Shown here piece after piece: positions 56,798-64,000 of a stretch of DNA of 64,000 nt. Every line of letters begins with the position of its first letter. The stretch's first letter is position 1. This DNA is from Trichococcus patagoniensis (GTDB lineage: Bacteria; Bacillota; Bacilli; Lactobacillales; Aerococcaceae), in NCBI RefSeq assembly GCF_003051085.1, contig NZ_QAOM01000005.1, forward strand, positions 1 to 64,000, written 5' to 3'. The notes under the pieces were generated by a model. That model worked only from the letters and a program-made list of their open reading frames with translations, searched no databases and had not been told where the DNA came from. A program made the translations under genes and the position numbers.

Positions 56798-58153
56798 ATG
56801 ACTGAGGAGCAATTCCGTTATTTACCAGATACAGCCGAAGATGAAAAGGAAATGCTGGCTGTCATCGGGGTCGAAAGCATGGAGGACCTGTTTACGGACA
56901 TCCCGGAAGCGATCCGCCTGAAGGAAGAGTTGGCGATTCCGGCTGCCGTCTCCGAATCGGAACTTTTGAAGCAAATGAAGGCTTTGGCCGAAAAAAACGT
57001 CAGTGCTGGGCAGATGCCGATTTTCATGGGTGCCGGCACCTACGATCATTACATTCCGAGCGTGGTCGATGCGGTGATTTCGCGCTCCGAATTTTATACA
57101 GCCTATACGCCTTATCAGGCGGAAGCCAGTCAAGGGGAGCTGCAGGCGATTTTTGAATTCCAATCGATGATCAGCGAATTGACGGGGATGGAAGCGACAA
57201 ACTCTTCCTTATATGATGGCTTCGCTTCCTTGAGCGAAGCAGTCGGTTTGGCAGCGGCCGTCACGAAACGTAATGAAATCGTGCTTTCGCAGGCGGTCCA
57301 TCCGAATGCCCGTGCCGTCGTCCACGCTGCCGCAAAAGGACGCGGCCTGGAAGTCATCGAGGTATTGATGGAGAAGGACGTCACCAACTTCAATGTCACA
57401 AGATGCCTGACGACGCCGGATACCGCCGCGATTGTCGTCCAGTATCCGAATTTCTTCGGATCGGTCGAAGATTTGGCTGTCGTCAAAAAGATCGCCGAGG
57501 ACAAAGGGGCGCTGTTGATCGTGATGGCCAATCCTTTGGCGTTGGGGATACTGGAAGCGCCCGGAAACTTGGGTGCGGATATCGTTGTCGGTGACACGCA
57601 GCCGTTCGGGTTGCCGATGTCATTCGGCGGTCCGCACTGCGGTTATTTCTCCGTCAACCAAAAGCATATCCGTAAAGTACCCGGCCGGATCGTCGGGGAA
57701 ACCGTAGATGCTGATGGGGAGCGCGCTTTTGTGCTGACGCTCCAAAGCAGAGAGCAGCATATCCGACGTGAAAAAGCGACTTCCTACATGAGTTCGAACC
57801 AAGCCTTGAATGCGTTGGCTTCTGCCGTCTGCATGGCAGCCCTCGGGAAGCAGGGCGTCCAGGAAATGGCGCAGCTGAACGTCGACAAAGCGGCTTATTT
57901 TTCCCAAGCTTTGCAGGATAAAGGCTTCGCGATCCTGAACCAGTCGCCGTTCTTCAATGAGTTCGTCATCGATCTGCCTTTCCCGGCTGAAGAAGCGAAT
58001 CAGGCTTTGCTCGAAGCGGGCATGATCGGCGGCTACAGTTTGGCGGAAACCTATAAAAAGCCGAATCAGTTGTTGGTTTGTGCCACCGAAAAACGCACGA
58101 AGGAAGAGATCGACCGATTCATTGCGGTATTGGAGGGTGTGAACCATGCGTAA
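56798..58153 (+). CDS. gcvPA: Glycine dehydrogenase (decarboxylating) subunit 1
   Basis: The 451-residue N-terminal half of the P protein, the split form common in Firmicutes. Motifs: [63 protein letters not shown], and [17 protein letters not shown]. It pairs with subunit 2 to make the PLP-dependent decarboxylase. It overlaps gcvPB by 8 bases. Confidence 0.95.
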   Translation: MTEEQFRYLPDTAEDEKEMLAVIGVESMEDLFTDIPEAIRLKEELAIPAAVSESELLKQMKALAEKNVSAGQMPIFMGAGTYDHYIPSVVDAVISRSEFYTAYTPYQAEASQGELQAIFEFQSMISELTGMEATNSSLYDGFASLSEAVGLAAAVTKRNEIVLSQAVHPNARAVVHAAAKGRGLEVIEVLMEKDVTNFNVTRCLTTPDTAAIVVQYPNFFGSVEDLAVVKKIAEDKGALLIVMANPLALGILEAPGNLGADIVVGDTQPFGLPMSFGGPHCGYFSVNQKHIRKVPGRIVGETVDADGERAFVLTLQSREQHIRREKATSYMSSNQALNALASAVCMAALGKQGVQEMAQLNVDKAAYFSQALQDKGFAILNQSPFFNEFVIDLPFPAEEANQALLEAGMIGGYSLAETYKKPNQLLVCATEKRTKEEIDRFIAVLEGVNHA

Positions 58154-59594
58154 AACGAAAAATGTGATTTTTGAATTAAGCCGTCCGGGGCGCGTAGGCT
58201 ACAGCCTGCCGAAGAGCGATGTCCCCAAAATGGATTTCAAAGCAAAACTGCCGGAGCATCTTGTCCGCAAACAGCCGGCCGAACTGCCGGAAATCAGCGA
58301 ACTGCAGCTGATGCGCCATTACACCAATCTTTCCCAGGACAACTTTGGCGTGGAAAACGGCTTTTATCCGCTGGGTTCCTGCACGATGAAATACAACCCG
58401 AAAATCAATGAAGTGACCGCCCGTTTGGACGGTTTCGCCAACATCCATCCGTATCAACCAGTGGAGACCGTCCAAGGCGCACTGCAACTGATGCATGAAC
58501 TGCAGGATGATCTGGCGGTCATCACCGGTATGGACGGTGTTTCCCTGCAGCCGGCAGCCGGAGCGCACGGCGAATGGACAGGGCTAATGATGGTGCGTGC
58601 CTACCATGGAAAAAATGGCGACCTGCAACGCACGAAAGTCTTCGTGCCGGACAGCGCCCATGGGACCAACCCATCCAGTGCGCACATCGCGGGCTTCGAT
58701 GTGGTAAGTATCCCGTCGACCGCTGAAGGCCTGGTCGATCTCGAAGCTTTGCGCAATGCAGTCGATGACCAGACTGCTGCCTTGATGCTGACGAATCCGA
58801 ATACATTGGGGTTATTCGAACGCGACATTGTCCAGATTGCCGAAATCATCCATGGTGCCGGTGGATTGCTGTATTACGACGGTGCGAACCTGAATGCCAT
58901 CATGAGCAAAACGACGCCCGGCACGATGGGCTTCGATATCGTCCATCTGAACCTGCACAAGACCTTCAGCACACCGCATGGTGGCGGTGGCCCGGGAGCT
59001 GGTCCGGTAGGCGTAAAAGCATACTTGAAGGAGTTTCTGCCGATCCCGAGAGTGGAAAAGACGGAAGAGGGCTATGTGCTGAACAGCGATCATCCCGCTT
59101 CAATCGGTCCGGTCAAAGGCTATTATGGCAACTTCGGCGTCCTAGTCAGGGCGTACACCTACATCCGCACGATGGGTCCAATCGGTTTGCGCAAAGTATC
59201 CGAGAGCGCCGTGCTGCATGCGAATTACCTGCGCAAGCTTCTCGAAAATGATTTCGACACGCCGTACCCGGTCATCTGCAAACACGAATTCGTCCTCTCC
59301 GGAAACCGCCAGAAAAAAGGCGGCGTGCGGACCTTGGACATGGCGAAACGCTTGTTGGACTACGGCTATTACGCTCCGACCGTATATTTCCCGCTGATCG
59401 TCGAGGAAGCTTTGATGATCGAACCGACGGAAACCGAAAGCAAGGAAACGCTCGATGACTTTGCGGACGCACTGATCGCGATTGCGCGCGAAGCCGCAGA
59501 AACACCGGAAACCGTCACCCAGGCCCCGCATCATACATCGGTCAGACGACTGGATGAAGTGCGCGCCGCAAGGGTGATTAAGGTTAAATACTGA
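58146..59594 (+). CDS. gcvPB: Glycine dehydrogenase (decarboxylating) subunit 2
   Basis: The 482-residue C-terminal half of the P protein. PLP-binding Lys in [24 protein letters not shown]; also [34 protein letters not shown] and [11 protein letters not shown]. Last gene of the operon, ending in a long bidirectional hairpin. A dihydrolipoyl dehydrogenase (L protein) gene is not in the window. Confidence 0.95.
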   Translation: MRKTKNVIFELSRPGRVGYSLPKSDVPKMDFKAKLPEHLVRKQPAELPEISELQLMRHYTNLSQDNFGVENGFYPLGSCTMKYNPKINEVTARLDGFANIHPYQPVETVQGALQLMHELQDDLAVITGMDGVSLQPAAGAHGEWTGLMMVRAYHGKNGDLQRTKVFVPDSAHGTNPSSAHIAGFDVVSIPSTAEGLVDLEALRNAVDDQTAALMLTNPNTLGLFERDIVQIAEIIHGAGGLLYYDGANLNAIMSKTTPGTMGFDIVHLNLHKTFSTPHGGGGPGAGPVGVKAYLKEFLPIPRVEKTEEGYVLNSDHPASIGPVKGYYGNFGVLVRAYTYIRTMGPIGLRKVSESAVLHANYLRKLLENDFDTPYPVICKHEFVLSGNRQKKGGVRTLDMAKRLLDYGYYAPTVYFPLIVEEALMIEPTETESKETLDDFADALIAIAREAAETPETVTQAPHHTSVRRLDEVRAARVIKVKY

Positions 59595-59603
59595 TTTGAT
59601 TCC

Positions 59604-59656
59604 AAAAAAAGAACATCTGAAGGGCTGCCTCGACGAGGCAGCCCTTCAGATGTTTT
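59604..59656. terminator. 21-bp perfect hairpin terminator after gcvPB
   Basis: 59612-59632 is exactly complementary to 59634-59654, preceded by seven A and followed by TTTT, so it works on both strands. It contains the gggctgcctcg core also found after pyc. Confidence 0.88.
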
Positions 59657-59697
59657 GTGGCCGCAGCAGGCGGCCCGAGTCGGATATAAGTTTGTTT

Positions 59698-59916
59698 GTC
59701 GGGATTTCGGATCGGAATGTTGGTCAAAAACCCGACAGAACGTCAATGTGTCGGGATTTCGGATCGGAATGTTGGTCAAAATCCCGAGAGAATGCCCCCG
59801 CGTCGGGATTTCGGATCAAAATGTTGGTCAAAATCCCGAGAGAATGCCCCCGCGTCGGGATTTCGGATCGGAATGCTGGTCCAAAACCCGAGAGAACGCC
59901 CCCGTGTCGGGATTTC
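59698..59916. repeat. Tandem 52-bp palindrome array, four units and a partial fifth
   Basis: Units begin at 59698, 59750, 59802, 59854 and 59906, exactly 52 bp apart. Each has gtcgggattt ... aaaatcccga with a loop of about 19 bases containing ggatcggaatgttggtc. The sequence is unrelated to the 13213 array. It lies between convergent gcvPB and the HesB-like gene. Confidence 0.95.
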
Positions 59917-59938
59917 TTTTGACATTTCTGCGCGAAGC

Positions 59939-60268
59939 TTATTGTGCGACAGTCTGCTCCAGCAACAGGTTCATGTTCAGGAAGCCACGCTCGCTTTTTA
60001 GTTGGAAAGCATGTTTGGTGGCGTTGAAGTCAACAACATTGTCGCTGTCGAGAAAAACCAGTGCCCATTTTTGGGCAGGCACTGGGCCGATGTTCGTTTC
60101 GATCACGGCATCGTATTCCGCCATTCCGGCATCATGGGCCTTCAGCATGAAGATGCCGGTGCTAGGGCAGCCGCAATCTTCGCCGACCGCATAGAACAGG
60201 CTGATGTCCTTGAGGTCGTAACGTTTTTGGATTTCCGCGATAGCGGAATCGGTAAAAGTGAATTTCAT
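59939..60268 (-). CDS. HesB/IscA-like iron-sulfur biosynthesis family protein
   Basis: A 109-residue protein starting MKFTFTDSAIAEIQKRYD, with a central AVGEDCGCPSTGIFML and DNVVDFNATKHAFQLKSE. It resembles the Lactobacillales members of the HesB-like family, which lack the full Cys triad of A-type Fe-S carriers; only the CGC pair is present. The role in Fe-S assembly is therefore uncertain. The frame is open 47 codons upstream, but this ATG has gaaaggga. Confidence 0.75.
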   Translation of the reverse strand: MKFTFTDSAIAEIQKRYDLKDISLFYAVGEDCGCPSTGIFMLKAHDAGMAEYDAVIETNIGPVPAQKWALVFLDSDNVVDFNATKHAFQLKSERGFLNMNLLLEQTVAQ

Positions 60269-60368
60269 AATGTGATCCCTTTCTTTCTGTATGTTAACCG
60301 CAAGTGACCGTTCGGGGAAACTGACTTTTCGGTTGGACTTTCTTACATATAGTATACGACATATCAAC

Positions 60369-60407
60369 CAAAAAACAAAAAAAGCCATCTTCCAAATGGA
60401 GGATGGC
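60369..60407 (-). terminator. Strong minus-strand terminator
   Basis: The stem gccatcttcc / ggaggatggc (loop aaat) has a long A-run to its left, which reads TTTTTTTGTTTTTT on the minus strand. It ends a transcript coming from the right: dedA with a 290-base 3' tail, or a separate small RNA. Confidence 0.9.
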
Positions 60408-60419
60408 AAGACTTCTTAT

Positions 60420-60698
60420 GTTAAAGGAAAGTATAAAACATTTCGAATACAAAAGTGCATCACCGATGGTGTATCACAGGTGTGCAAAATGTTTCATGCA
60501 TCCAAAAATATTGGCTAGCTTCACGGGTTAGCCCTTCGGAAATTAGATAAATCGTACCTATTGCGCTCTACGATGCTCAGTTGCATGGGGCTCTTAGGGA
60601 TTCATCCCTTAGAGCCCCAGTACAAGGTGACCGAAGGGAACGTTGCAAGGCACGATTTCCTAAATTTCTTTCAGGGCTGAACGAACCCGTTCGGCTTT
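60420..60698. other. Structured non-coding region, possible small RNA
   Basis: No ORF is convincing, yet the 280 bases fold extensively. aaacattt / aaatgttt encloses a first domain (about 60437-60495). The main domain is a long closing stem, 60538-60564 with 60645-60668 (aaatcgt/acgattt core), a 22/26-base open internal loop, and a 14-bp apical stem (60587-60600 with 60605-60618, one mismatch). A 7-bp hairpin ends it near 60674-60697. The rod with a central bubble recalls 6S RNA but is shorter. The strand is not settled; the terminator at 60369-60407 favours minus. Confidence 0.5.
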
Positions 60699-60699
60699 T

Positions 60700-61296
60700 C
60701 TAATCTGCTTTTACGGTTTGTTTTCGTTTGCGGATATACCAAATGATGACGGCAATCCCGATAATAGCGATGATGACGTAGGCGATGTTGGAATAGATAT
60801 CCATGTAATGGACGATCATTTCCCATTGCGAGCCTACCGCTGCCCCCAAATAGATCAGGACGGTGTTCCAGATGACGGTACCGACAGTCGTGAACAGAAG
60901 GAAAAGACCGAAGTTCATGTTCGCCATTCCGGCTGGTAAAGAAATCAAGCTCCGGATCAACGGCACGAAGCGGCAAAAGAAGACTGTCCAGAAACCGTAG
61001 CGGTCGAACCATGAATCCGCTTTGTGGATATCCTCATGCGTGATGCGCAGGATATTGCCATATTTGTCGACGATTTTATCCAATCTTTCGACATCCAAAA
61101 GCGTACCGACACCATAAAGGATCGCAGCCCCGACTACAGCACCGATTGTTGCGGCCACGATCATCAAGGGAATATTGAGCTCCGTAGTGGTTGTCATAAA
61201 CCCGCCAAAAGTCAAGATGACTTCAGAAGGGATCGGTGGAAAAAGATTTTCGATCATAATCAAAAATGCTACTCCGAAGTAGCCAAATTGTTCCAT
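60700..61296 (-). CDS. DedA family membrane protein
   Basis: A 198-residue integral membrane protein of the DedA/SNARE-associated family, linked to lipid flipping and membrane homeostasis. Motifs: LIMIENLFPPIPSEVILTFGGF, RYGFWTVFFCRFVPLIRSLISLPAGMANM, with about five hydrophobic segments. The ATG at 61296 has no ribosome site, while ggagg at 61332-61336 is followed by in-frame ATC codons (61326 and 61320) and no ATG/GTG/TTG, so translation may begin upstream at a rare ATC codon. Confidence 0.88.
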   Translation of the reverse strand: MEQFGYFGVAFLIMIENLFPPIPSEVILTFGGFMTTTTELNIPLMIVAATIGAVVGAAILYGVGTLLDVERLDKIVDKYGNILRITHEDIHKADSWFDRYGFWTVFFCRFVPLIRSLISLPAGMANMNFGLFLLFTTVGTVIWNTVLIYLGAAVGSQWEMIVHYMDIYSNIAYVIIAIIGIAVIIWYIRKRKQTVKAD

Positions 61297-61569
61297 AATA
61301 CTTTGAATCCAAGCTTCGATAGTGATTCACTCCTCCAAAAATTAGTTCTATATTATTCTAATGTTCTAATCTAACTATACACGAAGCATCAGCATTTTCA
61401 ATTTATTTTGAACAATCTTAAGAAAATCCTATTGGAATGATTGCTGCCCAATCATGCCCAAGAACTGTCGCAACGCGCATTTTCCGAATCGTTCTTTTTA
61501 CATCGATAAGCAATTTTGGTAGAATTAAAAGTATATGGCTTGAAATTGAAGAAGAGGCGGGGAGAAGCT

Positions 61570-62148
61570 TTGGTAAATAAAGAAAAATCAGCCCGATTGT
61601 TTTGGACGTTGTTCAAATCAACGTTTGTGCTAAGCGCATTTACTTTCGGCGGCGGGTATGTCATCGTGCCGTTGATGCAAAAGAAATTTGTGGAGGAACT
61701 CAAGTGGATCGAATCGGACGAAATGCTGGACCTGGTCGCCTTGGGGCAGTCCGCGCCGGGTGCGATCGCCGTCAACACGTCCATTTTGGTCGGCTACCGG
61801 ATGGCGGGTTTGCTGGGGGCATTAGTGACGGTCTTCGGGACGGTTGCGCCGCCACTTATCATCATCACGATCATTTCCTATTTTTACATGAATTTCCGTG
61901 AAAATCCGATCGTGGATGCTTTGATGATCGGGATGCAGGCCGGTGTAGCGGCAGTCATCGTCAATGTCGTCATCGGCATGGTCAGCGGCGTCATCAAACA
62001 ACGGGATGTTGTGAATACGCTGTTGCTGTTGGCGGCCTTCGTCGCATCGTATTTCTTCGATGTGCATGTCGTCCTGATCATTTTCCTAGCAGGCTTGGTC
62101 GGTTTCATCAATCTGAGCTACAGGGCGAAGATGGGGGTGGGCAAATGA
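61570..62148 (+). CDS. Chromate transporter family protein, subunit 1
   Basis: A 192-residue membrane protein of the short-chain CHR family, in which two half-size proteins are encoded side by side. Motifs: FVLSAFTFGGGYVIVPLMQKKFVEEL and LVALGQSAPGAIAVNTSILVGYRMAG. TTG start behind ggcgggga. It overlaps its partner by four bases. The substrate may be chromate or another anion. Confidence 0.88.
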   Translation: MVNKEKSARLFWTLFKSTFVLSAFTFGGGYVIVPLMQKKFVEELKWIESDEMLDLVALGQSAPGAIAVNTSILVGYRMAGLLGALVTVFGTVAPPLIIITIISYFYMNFRENPIVDALMIGMQAGVAAVIVNVVIGMVSGVIKQRDVVNTLLLLAAFVASYFFDVHVVLIIFLAGLVGFINLSYRAKMGVGK

Positions 62149-62708
62149 TTTATTTGCAATTATTCTGGTCCTTTTTCCAGATAGGCTTATTCACGATCGG
62201 CGGAGGCTATGCATCCTTGCCGCTGATCCGCGATGAAATTGTCGTGAACCAAGGCTGGCTGACGATGCAGGAATACACGGACATCATCACGATTTCACAG
62301 ATCACCCCGGGTCCTATCGCCATCAATTCGGCTACTTTCGTCGGTACCAAAGTGGGCGGTTTTGCCGGAGCGGTTGTCGCTACGATGGGTACGGTCACAC
62401 CATCGATCATTCTTTCGCTGATTCTGGCATGGGCCTACTATAAGTACCGTGACATCAAAATCATGCAAGGAATCCTCGGCGGGCTCCGGCCGGCAGTCGT
62501 GGCTTTGATTGCCGCGGCTGGTCTGGCGCTCTTTGTGGCTGCCTTATTCCAATCCGGCGGGACAGCAATCGGCGGCATCACCATCAATTTCCTGGCGGTG
62601 GCCATCTTCCTTGCCGCCCTGTATGCACTACGGACGACGAAAATCGACTCAATTTGGCTCATCCTGGTCTCGGGAGCCGTGAGCATCCTTTTCCAGTTAT
62701 TCAGCTGA
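62145..62708 (+). CDS. Chromate transporter family protein, subunit 2
   Basis: A 187-residue partner of the preceding protein: FFQIGLFTIGGGYASLPLIRDEIV and ISQITPGPIAINSATFVGTKVGGF, the same repeated motif in opposite membrane topology. About five to six hydrophobic segments. Confidence 0.88.
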   Translation: MIYLQLFWSFFQIGLFTIGGGYASLPLIRDEIVVNQGWLTMQEYTDIITISQITPGPIAINSATFVGTKVGGFAGAVVATMGTVTPSIILSLILAWAYYKYRDIKIMQGILGGLRPAVVALIAAAGLALFVAALFQSGGTAIGGITINFLAVAIFLAALYALRTTKIDSIWLILVSGAVSILFQLFS

Positions 62709-62775
62709 CAGGGTGTATAATGAAAGACAGCACATTCGCTTCTTTAATATTGAAGAAAGAAGAAAGGAACTTGTC

Positions 62776-63354
62776 ATGACGTCAAATCGTACAGATAAAG
62801 AGCTTCAGTCCAAAAAGAATCTGCCTAAGAAATGGCACGGTCTGAAACCGTCACGCTTTGCGAAGTACCGCAGCTGGATCAACAGTGGCAGCCCAGGGAT
62901 CTGCGGCACTTATTGCAGCGCCGTGTTGGTGCATGATGCGGTTCTGCATAAATACAAGCATTCCCTGGATAAAGATACGCTGTTGGCGGGCTTGCTGACG
63001 GTCGTTGACGAATTTCTGCCCTACAAAGGGACCTTCTTCTGGGATGTGCAGCACGGACTGAAATCCTTGCTGGCGGACATTCCGGATTGGACTGTCAAAT
63101 CGGGCCTTATCACGGAAAAAATCGTGCCGGCGTTGCTTGATCGACCGGAGCCGGTTCCGGTCATTGTGGGAACGACGCGGCTGTTCAACAGCAAGTACAA
63201 AAACCATTGGGTAGTCGTCTATGCGTATGGCTACAATGATGACGGAAAGCTTTTCTATAAGGCCTACGATAACCATGGCCGCTATCAGGCCATTTTGCCG
63301 GCAGCGCAGACGATCGGTTGTGTCTGGCTGAAAGAAAAAAATAAGAATACGTAG
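62776..63354 (+). CDS. Putative cysteine-peptidase-fold (C39-like) protein
   Basis: A 192-residue soluble protein. The order Cys (GICGTYCSAVLVHD, about residues 40-53), His (YKNHWVVVYAYG) and Asp/Asn (YKAYDNHGRYQ) is that of papain-like C39 domains, but I cannot name the family with certainty. No signal peptide. ATG at 62776 follows aaagga. It lies between the CHR genes and a glutathione-reductase-like gene, 19 bases from the latter, so perhaps co-transcribed. Confidence 0.6.
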   Translation: MTSNRTDKELQSKKNLPKKWHGLKPSRFAKYRSWINSGSPGICGTYCSAVLVHDAVLHKYKHSLDKDTLLAGLLTVVDEFLPYKGTFFWDVQHGLKSLLADIPDWTVKSGLITEKIVPALLDRPEPVPVIVGTTRLFNSKYKNHWVVVYAYGYNDDGKLFYKAYDNHGRYQAILPAAQTIGCVWLKEKNKNT

Positions 63355-63373
63355 CTATTATTGGAGGAACATA

Positions 63374-64000
63374 ATGAGGGAATATGATTTTATCGCCATC
63401 GGAGGCGGCAGCGGCGGCATCGCAACAATGAATCGCGCGTCAGAATATGGCGCCAAAACAGCTGTCATTGAAGGGGATTTATTGGGAGGAACATGCGTGA
63501 ACATCGGTTGCGTACCGAAAAAAATCATGTGGTACGCGTCCCAGATTTCCGAGGCAATCCACAAATACGGACCAGATTACGGGTTCGATACAGGCGCGCA
63601 TAAAATCGACTTCCCGACCTTGCTGAAGAACCGGGATGCCTACGTTGAACGTTCCCGCAATTCTTACCAAGCCGGATTCGAACGCCGCAATGTCGATGTG
63701 ATCGAAGGGTTCGCCAAATTTGTCGACAACCATACGGTGGAAGTGAATGGGGAACTGATCCGCGCCAAACATATACTGATCGCAACCGGCGCAAAACCGA
63801 TCCGTCCGCGGATACATGGCGCAAAATACGGTGATGTTTCCGATACATTCTTCGAATGGACTGAACTGCCCGAGAAAGTCGCAGTCGTCGGTGCGGGCTA
63901 CATCGCTATCGAATTGGCTGGTGTGCTGCATAATTTGGGCGTGGACACGCACCTTTATGTCCGTTATGATACACCACTGCGCAAATACGATGACATCATC
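63374..64000 (+). CDS. gor: Glutathione-disulfide reductase, partial (cut by window end)
   Basis: The first 209 codons of a pyridine nucleotide-disulfide oxidoreductase. The FAD-binding start is DFIAIGGGSGGIATMNRASEYG, and the redox-active disulfide motif GGTCVNIGCVPKKIMWY is that of glutathione reductases. ATGAKPIRPRI and the NADPH-domain start VAVVGAGYIAIELAGVL follow. The rest lies beyond 64000. Ribosome site ttggagg. Confidence 0.9.
   Translation, partial: MREYDFIAIGGGSGGIATMNRASEYGAKTAVIEGDLLGGTCVNIGCVPKKIMWYASQISEAIHKYGPDYGFDTGAHKIDFPTLLKNRDAYVERSRNSYQAGFERRNVDVIEGFAKFVDNHTVEVNGELIRAKHILIATGAKPIRPRIHGAKYGDVSDTFFEWTELPEKVAVVGAGYIAIELAGVLHNLGVDTHLYVRYDTPLRKYDDII

Overview
The window is chromosomal DNA of a low-to-middling GC Gram-positive bacterium. 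The mevalonate block in the order mvaK1-mvaD-mvaK2-fni, TTG/GTG starts behind strong GGAGG-type ribosome sites, a PotABCD operon with a membrane-anchored PotD, and PadR/DUF2812 and AzlCD pairs all point to Lactobacillales. Carnobacteriaceae (a Trichococcus-like organism) is my best guess, by inference only. It looks like ordinary core genome: no phage, plasmid, transposase, rRNA or tRNA gene was seen.

Layout. 0.3-5 kb: a zinc-binding lipoprotein behind a Zur-type operator, an overlapping phosphoribosyltransferase/hydrolase pair, an SDR oxidoreductase, exonuclease III. 5-12 kb: murB, a lone double-domain ECF-type ATPase, potABCD. 12-21 kb: a small lipoprotein, ridA, serine dehydratase (sdaAB-sdaAA), rpiA, pyrimidine-nucleoside phosphorylase, an MgtC-like protein, azlCD, and a tryptophan-type ABC substrate-binding protein behind what looks like a leader-peptide attenuator. 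21-29 kb: mevalonate operon, coaA, guaA. 29-36 kb: a manganese-type ABC operon, a lysophospholipase-like hydrolase, padR-DUF2812, putP. 36-46 kb: an S-box-like riboswitch upstream of arginine decarboxylase and agmatinase, then glutamate synthase gltBD. 46-55 kb: an unrecognised membrane protein, a tocopherol-cyclase-like protein, YjbQ, a NUDIX hydrolase, a thioesterase, pyruvate carboxylase. 55-64 kb: glycine cleavage operon gcvT-H-PA-PB, a HesB-like protein, DedA, a two-part chromate-type transporter, a C39-like protein and the start of a glutathione-reductase-like gene cut by the window end.

The genes form metabolic modules: polyamine uptake (potABCD) and synthesis (speA-speB); nitrogen and one-carbon metabolism (gltBD, gcv, sdaA, guaA); central carbon (pyc, rpiA, pdp); isoprenoids; and metal supply (separate Zn and Mn binding proteins).

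The most striking feature is not a gene. At least eleven gaps between genes, nearly all at gene 3' ends and often just after a terminator, hold tandem arrays of short palindromes. Their sequences fall into several unrelated families, yet the repeat period is always 50-52 bp and exactly 52 bp in four families. Five turns of B-DNA is about 52 bp, so the palindromes would lie on one face of the helix. The other two highlights are the S-box-clan riboswitch on the agmatine/putrescine operon, whose core differs from the usual SAM-I consensus, and the single-Trp-codon attenuator before the ABC binding protein.
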